64,000 nt of DNA from Chrysomallon squamiferum (Eukaryota; Mollusca; Gastropoda; Neomphalida; Peltospiridae). Location: the NCBI GenBank assembly GCA_012295275.1, contig CM022676.1:7513219-7577218 (forward strand), read 5' to 3'. Position numbers and translations under genes: made by a program. Position 1 is the first letter of the stretch. Every line of letters begins with the position of its first letter. The notes beneath the pieces are model-generated. The model saw nothing but the letters and a program-made list of their open reading frames with translations. It was not told the origin of the DNA and did no database searches. Below, piece by piece: positions 33,452 to 44,388 of this stretch.

Positions 33452-33867
33452 TTTCAGTATTTTAGTTTTATTATTATTATTATTATTAGTATCTTTTCTT
33501 CACTACTTTTATGTTTTCACTCCTGTTAATATAAAAATAATTTCTTCGCTATCATCTTCTTTTAAATTCTTCCTTGTTTACTTTTCTGTTGCTATGTTAC
33601 CACGTTTACTTCCTGTTTCACAAGTAAAACACCCGTTTTGCTCTTTGTAAAAATAACATCTGTAATACGCTAGATCCTCTCGACTGACTTCAGCAGTTTG
33701 CTGGTACCATAAAAAATATTATTTAGTCCCACATATACACACTAGAAGAAAAAATCCAAAACCGCTATCATAAAATGACCGACGTGTTTGAATTGACCTA
33801 AAAATGAGGCTACGGACTGCTACTGAACAAGTGACAGCTTTTCAGTGCTGACCAAGGGTAATCATCG

Positions 33868-33950
33868 CTTCACATGCGCTCCGAAGGCGGATGACGTCAC
33901 CGAATATTGTCTGCGTGCAGATCTAATCAGACAAAAAAAAAGGCTGCTCA
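33868..33950 (+). mobile_element. SINE body fragment (duplicate of 13.1 kb copy)
   Basis: CACCGAATATTGTCTGCGTG and AGATCTAATCAGACAAAA match the SINE body. It is part of the A/B segmental duplication. Confidence 0.5.
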
Positions 33951-33964
33951 GTAATCGGGGTTAA

Positions 33965-34225
33965 TCATTGCTTCCCACGAAGCACGCCGTTCTTTGTCTT
34001 TTGTAGTGTTTGCGTGCATCTATTGTTTTGTGTCAAACCCTGCACTGGCAAATATGTATTATCAGATTTTATATTCTACCACGAAGCACATCGTTCTTTG
34101 GCTTTTGTAATGTTTGCGTACATCTATTTTTATTCGTGTTAACCTTTGCACTGGCAAATATGTTTTTTTTCAGATTGAATATTCTCCCACGAAGCACGCC
34201 GTTCTTTGTCTTTGGTAATTTTGGC
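33965..34225 (+). repeat. Minisatellite, duplicate of 13185-13520
   Basis: Three units of the CACGAAGCACGCCGTTCTTT type; the fourth unit of copy A is missing. Confidence 0.6.
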
Positions 34226-34865
34226 ATGGATCATTTTTGTTTTGTTTTTTAATTTTGTTCATTCTTTACCTCACTCTGTCCATTCATCAGTCCATCCAAT
34301 TCGCTGTCTAGGTATTTGTAAATATATAATTATCTTTATAACAACGTATGATTGTATGTGTGTGCTCACGTACACAAACGCGCATACACACACACAGACA
34401 CATATACATAGACATAGAAACATACTTTTACTATGAATTTGAAAACTTTTTTATTAATTAATTAATTACAAGTGCACACACATACATATATGCACTTATA
34501 CAAATTGCACATACATACATTCACACACACAAGTACATACATATATAAACTTTAAGCTGGAAAACATTTCAGTTAGGCACTCAAAAGTGTTTTTCTGTTT
34601 GTGAAATACTCCTAACTATAATTGTAGATATTTTTATCAGGATTTCTGTGAGAAGAAATTCAAAGTAGTGAGTGAAATAGATCCAAAGTTACACATTTTT
34701 TAATATTTAATTTTCGGGTGGTGCTGTCTCAAAATTGCCATTTTGAAGTCCCGATTTTTAGGAGCCTATTCTCTGCAGAGTATATTTAGGTTGATAGAGG
34801 AAGCCAGGGTTGGTAAAATCATTTACTTAACTCTAGATTTAAAAATAATATTATTATTATTTTAA

Positions 34866-34932
<67 letters not shown>

Positions 34933-35019
34933 TAAAAAAAGTTAAGAAACTATGGATGTATTGAAATACATTTTGATAAACTGAACCAACTTTCTCCAAA
35001 AACAAAAGGAAGAATTTGT

Positions 35020-35980
35020 CCTGTTATACTGACTCGCCGTCAACGCCAGCCACGAAGTCGACCCTCCACATTCGCGTTCATGACAGTATGACGACTCCGA
35101 CAACGTACACCACACTGGGCAAGTGTCAGATCGATCACGTTCCGGTAAACCACGTTTAACTACTCCAAGGGAAGACAGGTATTTAGTGACGTCATCTCGA
35201 CGACACAGGTTCTAGAGTGCTCCACTTTTAGCCCGTACTTTGCAGCAAACCACAGACACTAGAATTCAAACTCAAATTGACCGTAACCATCTCCATGCTG
35301 CACGATTCCAAGCACGTCGCCCTGTTGTAGTTCACAGAGCGTCACATTCAAGAACGTCTGAGATGGGCCAGAAAACACCAACACTGGCGACGCAGACAGT
35401 GGGATCAAACATTATTCACAGACGATTCCAGGTTTTGTTTTCACTTTGATGGTAGACGTCATGTATGGAGGAGACGAGGAGAACGATATGATGCAGACAA
35501 CGTCATTCAGCATGACCAATGTGGCGGTGGCAGAGTCATGGCCTGGACCGTCATTCATAGTGGAGATAAAACAGATCTTGTCTTCATTCACGGAAACATG
35601 ACTGTTCAACGTTACAGTGACGGAATCATTACTCCAGTTGTTATTCCATTCCTGCAGCAACATTCTGGCTTTCTGTTTCAACATCACAACGCTGGACCAC
35701 ACACCGCTAGGCTAACCACTAACCTTCTTGAGCGGAACGAGGTCCAAGTGTTGAACTGGCCACCAAAGTCCCCTGACTTGTCTCCAACTGAGCATGCATG
35801 AGATCTACTGGGCCATAGGGTACGCAAAAACCATCCTCATATCCTTAATGTCCATGACCTACAAATTGCTTTGAACCGGGAATAGAACGCAATTACTGTT
35901 TCATTAGAAGCATGAGACGACGATGTACTGCTATCATCAGTGCCACTGGTGCACACAATTATTGAGCCCCTCACACCATT
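35020..35980 (+). mobile_element. Tc1-like transposon remnant, copy B
   Basis: It is longer than copy A at the 5' side (from about ACTGACTCGCCGTCAACG). It has RHVWRRRGERYDADN, VMAWTVIHSGDKTDLV, FQHHNAGPHTARL and NWPPKSPDLSPTEHA followed by a stop at the conserved Trp, the same nonsense change as copy A. Several frameshifts remain, and it is dead. Confidence 0.75.
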
Positions 35981-36430
35981 TTGGTAGATGCACCTCTCCA
36001 TTTCATCAGTTGACACTAAAGTAACGACGTTGAGACACCGTGACAACGTCTTACTGCCAGCAACATATGCATTAATATATATACATTATATATGTATATA
36101 TATTGTAGTGAGTAGTGGGACAAACTGGTTGCAAAATAAAACATAAAAAATAAAACATAAAGTGTAAACACTTTAATTAGATACTCAAAATCACTTTTCT
36201 TTTTGTGAAATACTCCAAGCTATAAGTGTACGTCTTTTTGTCCTGACTTCAGTGATAAGTAAGTAGTCAAACTGTTAAACATTTTTTAATATTTAACTTT
36301 TAGAGGCTGTTGTTTCACAATTGCCAGTTTGATGAAATCCCGATTTTTGAGGGCCCATTCCAAAGTTATTATTATTATAATTTTTTTTCATCTGTTTGCT
36401 GAGTTGGTAAAATCATTAACTTACGGCTAG

Positions 36431-36499
<69 letters not shown>

Positions 36500-36600
36500 G
36501 TAGTAGTAGTAGTAGTAGCAGTAATAGTAGTAGTAGTAATAGTATTAGTATTAGTAGTAGTAGTAGTAGTACTAGTAGTAATGATGTTATTAAAATAGTA
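36431..36600. repeat. (AAT)n / (AGT)n microsatellite
   Basis: About 23 AAT units, then AGT and ATTAGT units; the counterpart of 15449-15575. Confidence 0.9.
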
Positions 36601-36890
36601 AAGAAATAAAATAAATAAATAAAATATTTGAATGTTCATAACTTCACTTGTACTATAAAAAACATAAATCTTTGAATTTTTAACATACATATTTTTTGTA
36701 CCAAATCAGAGAGAATGAAGAGATGTAGATGATAAACTACATTTAGAAGGAATAAATTAGAAAATCTGAATCGTTACTTTTAGGGGATGATCAGGTAAAT
36801 ATAACACTGCGTAGAGTAAGGAGACTCAGTTCTCGAGCCTCACTGAATGTAATTTCGCATACATAAGAGTGTGTTTCTATTGCTGTACCG

Positions 36891-36930
<40 letters not shown>

Positions 36931-37658
36931 TTGTGTGTGTGTGTGTGTAAATAAATACACCCACTCAGACACACATATAAGTTAAAAAGTCAATATGCTT
37001 AAGTGTATCATTTTACATATACATTATCTCTACCTGTATATATATATCTATCTATATAGATATCTGTCCATATATCTGTCTATTTATATAGATATCTATC
37101 TAGATGTCTATCAATCATCTATATACATACACAGACGTAAGAATGTGTTTCTATAGCTAGATTTACCGATGTGTGAATGTGCATGTGTTTGTGTATATAT
37201 ATATATGTATGTATGTATGTATTTAATTTTATTTCTAGAGATTCGAGTTGACTTAAAGTTGACCATTGTAATGTATATTACAGTGCGCTTTCGTCCTTTG
37301 GCCACATATTTATTACTTTGCTACCATATTTTATTTACATAGATAAAACTTTTAAAAACTTTATACAAAAACGTTCAGAGATGTATAAAAATACATTTCC
37401 ACAACAAAATAAATATAATTAATATATTTCAGAAACTATTTGAAAAATATCCGTTCTCAAAACTATAAAATAGATAACATTGTAACATTTAATAAAATAC
37501 ACTTGAAGAAAAATTCATTTGAAAAAAGTTCATTTGAAAAAAACAATACATTTCAAATACTATTTAGAAGGTATCGAAATCTGTAAAAAACGCAACATTT
37601 CATTAAAAAAAAATATAATAATAAAAACAAAAGTAAATAAATAAATAAATAAATAATA

Positions 37659-37662
<4 letters not shown>

Positions 37663-37743
<81 letters not shown>
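37663..37743. repeat. (GA)n microsatellite
   Basis: About 40 GA units; the counterpart of 16656-16728. Confidence 0.95.
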
Positions 37744-37746
<3 letters not shown>

Positions 37747-39005
37747 CGTGTATATATGTCTATATATGTGTTTATATGTATGCATAAATGACCGTATGTA
37801 TGTACGTTTCTAGGAATGTACGTTATTCTTTACGCTGTCTATACGTACGTACGTATATATGTATGTATGAATATATATTTATTTATATATATATATATTT
37901 ATTTATTTTTGTGTATGTACGTACGTATATATATATAATTAATGTGTTTATATGCATAGTATGAATATATATACACACATACGTTGTTCCATACATAATT
38001 ATATGTTTACACATACTTAGGCAGTGAGCTGGTGAATGGATGGATGGACGGATATATGGATACAAAAATATAAAGAATATAAGACAAATCAGACAGAGAA
38101 ACAGAAAAATACAGAATTACAGAAGAAAAAAAAAGAGGAGAGGTGTGTAAAATCATCATGGCTGAAGTACAAAAATCGATGTAGAAAGTGTTAAATGAAG
38201 AAAGACACACAAACAGACGAACAGATTTAGAAGACAAAAATTAAAACTTTATTTTAGAGTAAGAAGCAAAATTCTAAAATATAACAGATAAATGGAAAAT
38301 TTGTTTCCTCTCTCCAAGAAAAATATTCACAGAATAGCGGACACACAAACAAACCTGCTATATGATAAAGTTAGATAATATAATTAACAAAACAGATTAC
38401 ACTCTAGTTTAGTAGTTACTTCTGTTTCCTTTTCCTATTTCCTGTTCTAACTGCATGCTCAATATTCGTTTAACACATTTTATATCACTTTAACCAGACA
38501 CAAATGGAACAATATGCAATTTTTATATATTTATTTTTGTAATAATTCCTCTTGATAATATGTAAAATCAACAATTTACATCTCCTGTACATTTGTAGAA
38601 ATAAGAAAACGCGGATAAAGAAAAGAAAAGATTACTTAAATCTTCTTAGTACAAAAGAGGTAAGTTTAGTAAAAGTTATATTTTAGTAATGCATTAACCG
38701 TTCAGGACACGGCAATAAAAATGTGGAAGAAAAGATCACCAAACAAATAAATGCAACAACCTTGACCTACAACAGACCTTGGATAGTGTGGAATTGTTTC
38801 AGATATTCTTGTTATGTACTACACTGGTCACTAGACAAAACTGTATTCTCGTCTTGAATTCAGAACCTTCCTGGTAATTCTCGTCTTATCTGATTTTAAT
38901 ACTTTAACTTGTCATCCACTATCCTGGAAAACAAGTATGAACACTGAATCTCCACGGGTTGAGCACTTCCTGCCTTTAATTTAATCATTAACCATCCCAA
39001 AACAA

Positions 39006-39990
39006 CAACAACAACAACAAAAGTAAGAAGAAAAAACAACAACAACAGGAAAAACAAATAAACAGTTAAGAAATCAAAGAGGATATAGAAGGACATTTCA
39101 CTGGAAACATGCAGACAAAGAAACATTATTTTAAAAAATCATAATGCACACTATAATACATTATCAGATGTCATTTCTTCATTTGTTTTGACAATAAATA
39201 TTGTTTTGTAGTTTTGATGTCATAAAATATATTCGTACATTTTAAATACAATCCAACCCGTTTATTTCAATATGAAAAACCCACTCTTACGACCTAACTC
39301 TATGGAGGGACACTCCTCCAACCTTTACAAAAATCATCATAAAATCATCATATTTAACCATTCCTTATTCAGTCATAAACTGAGTATAAAAATATGAAAA
39401 ACACAAAAGTATCACAAAAACATGAAATCTTGCATAGATATTATTTACCAAGCAGTGTTGCAGATGCTGTTGTTGGTATAGTTGTTATAAATATTGTTTT
39501 ATTCTGCAATTGTCAGCCAGGAATTTCATTTATCATATTATACAAGAAAATCGACAATTTCGTGACGTCACCATCCTACATGAGAGAAAAATCAATGCAC
39601 AACATGCGAATTTGACTAATATTTCACTTCTTGGGCATCATCGCGAGAAGATATTAATGAGATTGATCAAATTTGTTTCTTTTTTCAATGTGTAAGTGTG
39701 TAGATACGTTAATTTTACAAGATGAATATCCCGAGATTTTTACATAGTTACAGATACAATTCACACAATAGTAATGAATGATACAAATTCGCGATTGGCA
39801 GCTCATTAAAATGTTTATAACTTTTCTCACAGGTAGCTATTGACATAGTTCAAGTCTTGTGTGACTGTAGAAATTGAATATATGAAGTCTTTGTATTTTT
39901 GTATAAACATTTAACAATATAATCTTGCTTAATTTTTCAGGAACGTGCCTTAAGAAGCGTGTGCTTAACAAATAAATTTGTGTTCTTCTT
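39006..39990. other. Non-coding stretch, 3' flank of gene 4
   Basis: It is present only in copy B. The segment at about 39.72-39.90 kb (AAATTCGCGATTGGCAGCTC, ATTAAAATGTTTATAAC) matches the 3' flank of gene 3 at about 54.66-54.80 kb, so it belongs to the receptor gene unit. No exon was seen. Confidence 0.55.
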
Positions 39991-39996
39991 TATCGC

Positions 39997-40085
39997 TTAC
40001 TCAGTATTCTGCAGGAGAGGGTCATGTCCGAACACAGGATTATGTGGATTCTCTGTATCTTCGCGTGCAGCTGATGTTTGATAGT
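39997..40085 (-). CDS. Gene 4 terminal tail exon (tail 2)
   Basis: Acceptor TTTCAG. It reads YQTSAAREDTENPHNPVFGH, then DPLLQNTE and TAA. It has a tyrosine only at its very start. The stop codon again overlaps a donor-like GTAAGC. Confidence 0.5.
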
Positions 40086-40294
40086 CTGAAACATGAAATG
40101 AAATTATGTCTTAGTTTATATAAAAGTTGTCATGCGCGGAGCAAAATAATAATCGAAATAATGTGTGTATGTGTGTGTGTATATATATAAATAAATACAC
40201 ACTAGCGCTTACACAAACACATTATATTTGTCTATATACATATAGAGAGATAAGAATGTGTTTCTATAGCTGTATTGATGTGTGTCTGTATGTA

Positions 40295-40333
<39 letters not shown>

Positions 40334-41337
40334 GCATATGCATATATAAGTATGTATTTATGTACATATATGTATGTATATATGCATGCATGTACGTATG
40401 TGTCTGTATATATGTATGTATGTATTAAATTTTATCAGAAAATCGGTTAGAAACTAAAATTCCTTTAGACTTGATTTGTTTTTTTTCTGTAAACTATCAC
40501 AGGAAATGCTGTTACAGAACTTTTCATATTAGTCTGTAAGTTAAAATCTTATTTCTTCGTCAATCTCCAAAATATTTTTTATCTCTCTGTATCTATTTTC
40601 CCGATTCAACATTTATTCCAAATTGTTTTTGTGGTTATAATGTGCGAATGCAAAACGCTTCTGAGACGAATCTAAAAAGGTCAGTTTCAGTTTCTGAACT
40701 TAGAATAATAGTTTGCTCTACTGGGATTATTTCAAAATGATCGTCCAGTATATGGCCAGGTAGGTCAAAACTTATGGCGACAGGAATGTCAACTTCATCC
40801 ATAATATCTTATTTGTGAGAAACAGTTCTAACTCGTAACATATTTTTTATGGCCAACACATTTCATTTTTTTTTTTCATAACTTGCATATTAGGAAATAC
40901 ACAACATTTCTGAAATCACAGTCCAAGTTAGTTTGGATTTTTATTTCAGTTTTTGTTTGTTCTGTACTGAATTTACAGTGAGATTTTATTAACCTTGTTT
41001 AATTTTTTTAACAAAGGGTCTTACGAAGTCTGTGATTAAGAAACTATATTTGTTTTCTTCTTTACGATTCATTAATATCAATTCACTTACTGTCAGGCGG
41101 TATAACGTTTTCTGGGACGTCATTTCGTCTTTCCTCTGTAGAAGAATATGGATTCTCTGTGTCTTCATGTTCAGCTGCAAGCGCAGTCTGATTATCTGAA
41201 ACGTGGAATCAAGTTATGTTTTCGTTTACATAAAAATGCAGAGATAAAAATTAAAATATATGTGTGTATTTGTGTGTGTGTGTGTGCAGTTGTGTTTGTG
41301 TGTGCCTCTGTGTTTTTTTTGTATGTGAGTACATACA

Positions 41338-41373
<36 letters not shown>

Positions 41374-41934
41374 AACATACGCAGAAACAAATGCATATCA
41401 TATAATTCAAAAAGTCAATATGTTTAAGTGTATATTTTTGCATATACGTCATCTCTCGCATATCTATCTATGCATATACACGTAAGAAGGTGTTTCTATA
41501 GATACATCGACATGTAAATGTGTATGTGTATATAGGTGCACATACTATGTATGCGTATATATGCATATAATATATGTATATGTCTATGAATGTATGTATG
41601 TATGCATGCATTTATGTATGTTTGTGAATTTTAGGATTTGAATATTCTCTGTCTTATATACATCTAAATAGACTCTGCACATAGGCAATATTCGGTAAAA
41701 TATGTTGCTGAATAACCGATGGTAATCATCGCTGTTTATATTTGTGTGTGTGTGGGTGTGTATGTATGTAAATGTGTGTTTGTGTTCATGTAAATATATA
41801 TATTTATGTAAGTGTGTGTTTTGTGCGTCTGTATGGATGTATTTGTTTGTGTATGTATGTGTGTGTATGTGTGTGTGTTGAACTTACCAGAATCCGGAGC
41901 AATACTGTAGGAAACATGTTGATTTGTGCTGATT
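39997..41934 (-). CDS. Gene 4: cytoplasmic-tail exons only (partial receptor gene)
   Basis: Three exons are preserved: the 47-bp exon (41888-41934), tail 1 (41091-41195) and tail 2 (39997-40085), with good splice sites and continuous frame. Upstream toward 44.2 kb only dispersed repeats are found; then come the N gap and the satellite. No TM or Ig exon of this copy is visible in the window. Its 3' flank matches that of gene 3. Either the ectodomain exons are lost or the assembly has joined unrelated sequence at the gap. Confidence 0.5.
41083..41195 (-). CDS. Gene 4 tail exon 1 (donor overlaps stop codon)
   Basis: It reads DNQTALAAEHEDTENPYSST and then EERRNDVPENVIPPD. GACAGTAAGTGA at the end offers a donor (exon end 41091) or Ser-Lys-stop. 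The tyrosine is in YSST, so the hydrophobic +3 residue is lost. Confidence 0.6.
41632..41740 (-). mobile_element. SINE body fragment
   Basis: On the minus strand, CGAATATTGCCTATGTGCAG, AGTCTATTTAGATGTATATA and AGACAGAGAATATTC match the SINE at 719-935. Confidence 0.55.
41888..41934 (-). CDS. Gene 4 exon: 47-bp tyrosine-motif exon
   Basis: Acceptor ATCAG, donor GTAAGT. It reads ISTNQHVSYSIAPDS. VSYSIA misses the ITIM consensus only at +3 (Ala). It is intact, unlike its duplicate at 18167. Confidence 0.55.
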
Positions 41935-42514
41935 CTGATATTTAACACACACACACATACACATAAAATACATACATACGTACATATATTTATCAGTATC
42001 TGAGTTAATGTCATTTAGCAACTGTGAAATCTGGGTGGAGTCAACATTATGTTTGGATGATGATTAAGTCCTGGAAAGCAGAACAGTTGGATAATGTTCG
42101 TAATGATGTAGTGTAAGATAATTCAGTGTTAATTATTACGTGTATCACAGTGTAACAACAGGCAGATATTGTACAGCAGTATATATTAATACAGTGAATT
42201 TATGATTACGCTGATAGGACCAGTTTATAAATAAGATTATGATTTAATAACACTTGATTTTTATATTCTATTCCTAACCAGCTTAGACTTAGGCTTTCTC
42301 TATATAATTTGTTTATACATTAAACTTCGATAGTTTCACTCAGTGACGCAAAACAGTGTCTAGATTGAACTGGAATGAAGTACAGTGATAATAATATTAC
42401 TTAAAGTTATATCACACAATATAATAAGATACTTTACAATATAATATAATATTGCACGATATGATATCATAAAAACACAATAGAAAAAATACAGTAACTT
42501 GACAGAAACAGTAT

Positions 42515-42750
42515 GAGGTGTTTGGGGTTAGAGTTTTTTGGTCGTCTTCTTCCATCCATGGCTGGTTTTAAACAGACTTGTAGAGATACAATATATGAAA
42601 TTAAAACAAACCGTGTCATGTCACGTGGTAAGAAACAAAACTGACAAACTGCCAAATTCAAAATGGTCGCCCTTTATCTCTTTGCAACACCCAGTTTATT
42701 ATGAAATATCATCTGAGAATTTGCACAAACATTTTTCATTATTAAAAATG
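42515..42750 (+). repeat. Dispersed repeat R, copy 4
   Basis: GTCGTCTTCTTCCATCCATG, CTGGTTTTAAACAG, CCAAATTCAAAATGGTCGCC and CCCAGTTTATTATGAAAT. Confidence 0.65.
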
Positions 42751-43131
42751 AACGCACACACACACACACACACACAAATCTGTGTTTGTATATATATATA
42801 TACACACACACACACATACACATGTAAAGATGAACATACGCACATGCACATGTATTTACTCACCTACTTACTCACAAAAAAAAAGAAAAAACACATTCAG
42901 CATACATATATACATGGATACATACTACATACATACATACATACGTACGTAAGCACTTATCTGCAAACACATTGCTATAATATAAATAAATACATACGTA
43001 CATATATACAGACAGGCATAACCTCCCAAAAAACATTACCCCCACAAATAAACCAAAAAAAAACCCCTCCAAAAACGTACTGGACAAGTATTCAAAATAT
43101 AACGGGAGTAAACCTGATAAGCCGGGAAAAG

Positions 43132-43197
43132 TAATAATAATAATAATCATAGTAATAATAATAGTAATAGTAATAATAATAATAATAATAATAAAAA

Positions 43198-43262
<65 letters not shown>
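43132..43262. repeat. (AAT)n microsatellite
   Basis: A long imperfect AAT run; the counterpart of 19460-19545. Confidence 0.95.
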
Positions 43263-43674
43263 GAACGAAAAGAAAAAAAGAAGAAAAATCATCCAGAGGT
43301 TGAATAACAGGTACAGGCTGAAAGCTTAGTAAATGTTATTGTGAGAAATGAGTTTTGAAAGAAAATAAGACAGAACAATAACAAATCACTATACACACAA
43401 ATAGTTTACGAAAAGTCGTTGAATATTTTGATATCAGAGACTGGAGTATGTTGAGAATGGTACAACAGATACGTCGATTACAGAAACTAATAGAAACATT
43501 GTTATTTCGCATATTTTTATATAATTATGTACGTTATAGGTGTATGAATACACACACGGATTTAGATGTATACTAAAAAAATAAGAATACAGCATGCACG
43601 CACACACACACTCACACATTCTTATATAACCGAACAAAATAGAAAGAATATGCTACACAATAACTTGGCAGAAA

Positions 43675-43920
43675 GAACATTAGGTGTTTTGGGTTACATC
43701 TTTTGTGCGTCTTCTTCCATTCATGGCTGGTTTTGAATAGAGTGTAGAGTTACAAATATCACAGTAAAACGGGTCCGTCTTGTCATGACAGAACAAACTA
43801 AACTTGACAAACCGCCAAATTGAAAATGGCCGCCATTTATCTCTTTGCAGAACCCAGTTTGTTATGAAATATGACGTGAAAATTTGGAAAAACATTTCTT
43901 ATTATTAAATATGAATAAAA
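43675..43920 (+). repeat. Dispersed repeat R, copy 5
   Basis: TTTTGTGCGTCTTCTTCC, ATGGCTGGTTTTGAATAG, CCAAATTGAAAATGGCCGCC and ACCCAGTTTGTTATG. Confidence 0.65.
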
Positions 43921-44188
43921 TCGCACACACACACACACATACACACACACATATGCGAATGTACTTATATACATATGTACATAAACGAACATACGCACAT
44001 ACACATATATTTACTTACCTCCTTACATAGATAGGTACATAAAAAAAAAAAAAAAAAATAATAATAATTTAAAAAAAACACCACAAACAAACACCTTCAG
44101 CATACATACACACACATACATTCAGTGAATTTAATTTATTAATAAAATGTATAACAACCCAGAGGGTTAATTTAAATATATTTACATT

Positions 44189-44388
44189 NNNNNNNNNNNN
44201 NNNNNNNNNNNNNNNNNNNNNNNNNNNNNNNNNNNNNNNNNNNNNNNNNNNNNNNNNNNNNNNNNNNNNNNNNNNNNNNNNNNNNNNNNNNNNNNNNNNN
44301 NNNNNNNNNNNNNNNNNNNNNNNNNNNNNNNNNNNNNNNNNNNNNNNNNNNNNNNNNNNNNNNNNNNNNNNNNNNNNNNNNNNNNNNN
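44189..44388. other. Assembly gap (200 N)
   Basis: Exactly 200 N. The left flank (GTATAACAACCCAGAGGG) equals the sequence at about 20.73 kb; the right flank is already satellite. The gap size is probably a placeholder. Confidence 0.95.

Larger units (their letters stand above)
26100..33650 (-). repeat. Tandem array of five leader-Ig1 cassettes (about 1.5 kb units)
   Basis: Ig1 exon ends fall at 26422, 27948, 29494, 31024 and 32460 (spacings 1526, 1546, 1530 and 1436). SP exon ends fall at 27313, 28844, 30387, 31912 and 33394. Introns and flanks are also nearly identical, including GGCTGGACATTCTTTCACG, TTAGAAGAAACAAATTT and ATCATATCGTATCATATTGT. Unit differences are mostly ATT run length and small indels. 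All five Ig1 frames are open. Confidence 0.85.
34250..39005. repeat. Segmental duplication copy B (matches 13.56-18.12 kb)
   Basis: Continuous near-identity with copy A in the same orientation, through the Tc1 remnant, the AAT/AGT repeat, the GA run and unique sequence such as TTCAGAACCTTCCTGGTAAT. Copy B has about 350 bp of extra sequence at 34.85-35.24 kb that includes the missing 5' part of the Tc1 remnant. Upstream, 33.3-34.25 kb also matches 12.46-13.55 kb. Confidence 0.8.
41940..44188. other. Duplicated non-coding region up to the gap
   Basis: It matches 18.22-20.77 kb: two copies of dispersed repeat R (42.51-42.75 and 43.67-43.92), CA/TACA runs and a long AAT run (43132-43262). It carries no receptor exon. 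Confidence 0.6.

Noticed and set aside
26100-33650. CRISPR-like or bacterial array reading of the regular 1.5-kb repeats
   Set aside because: Units contain spliced exons of an animal gene and are far too long; there are no short spacers.
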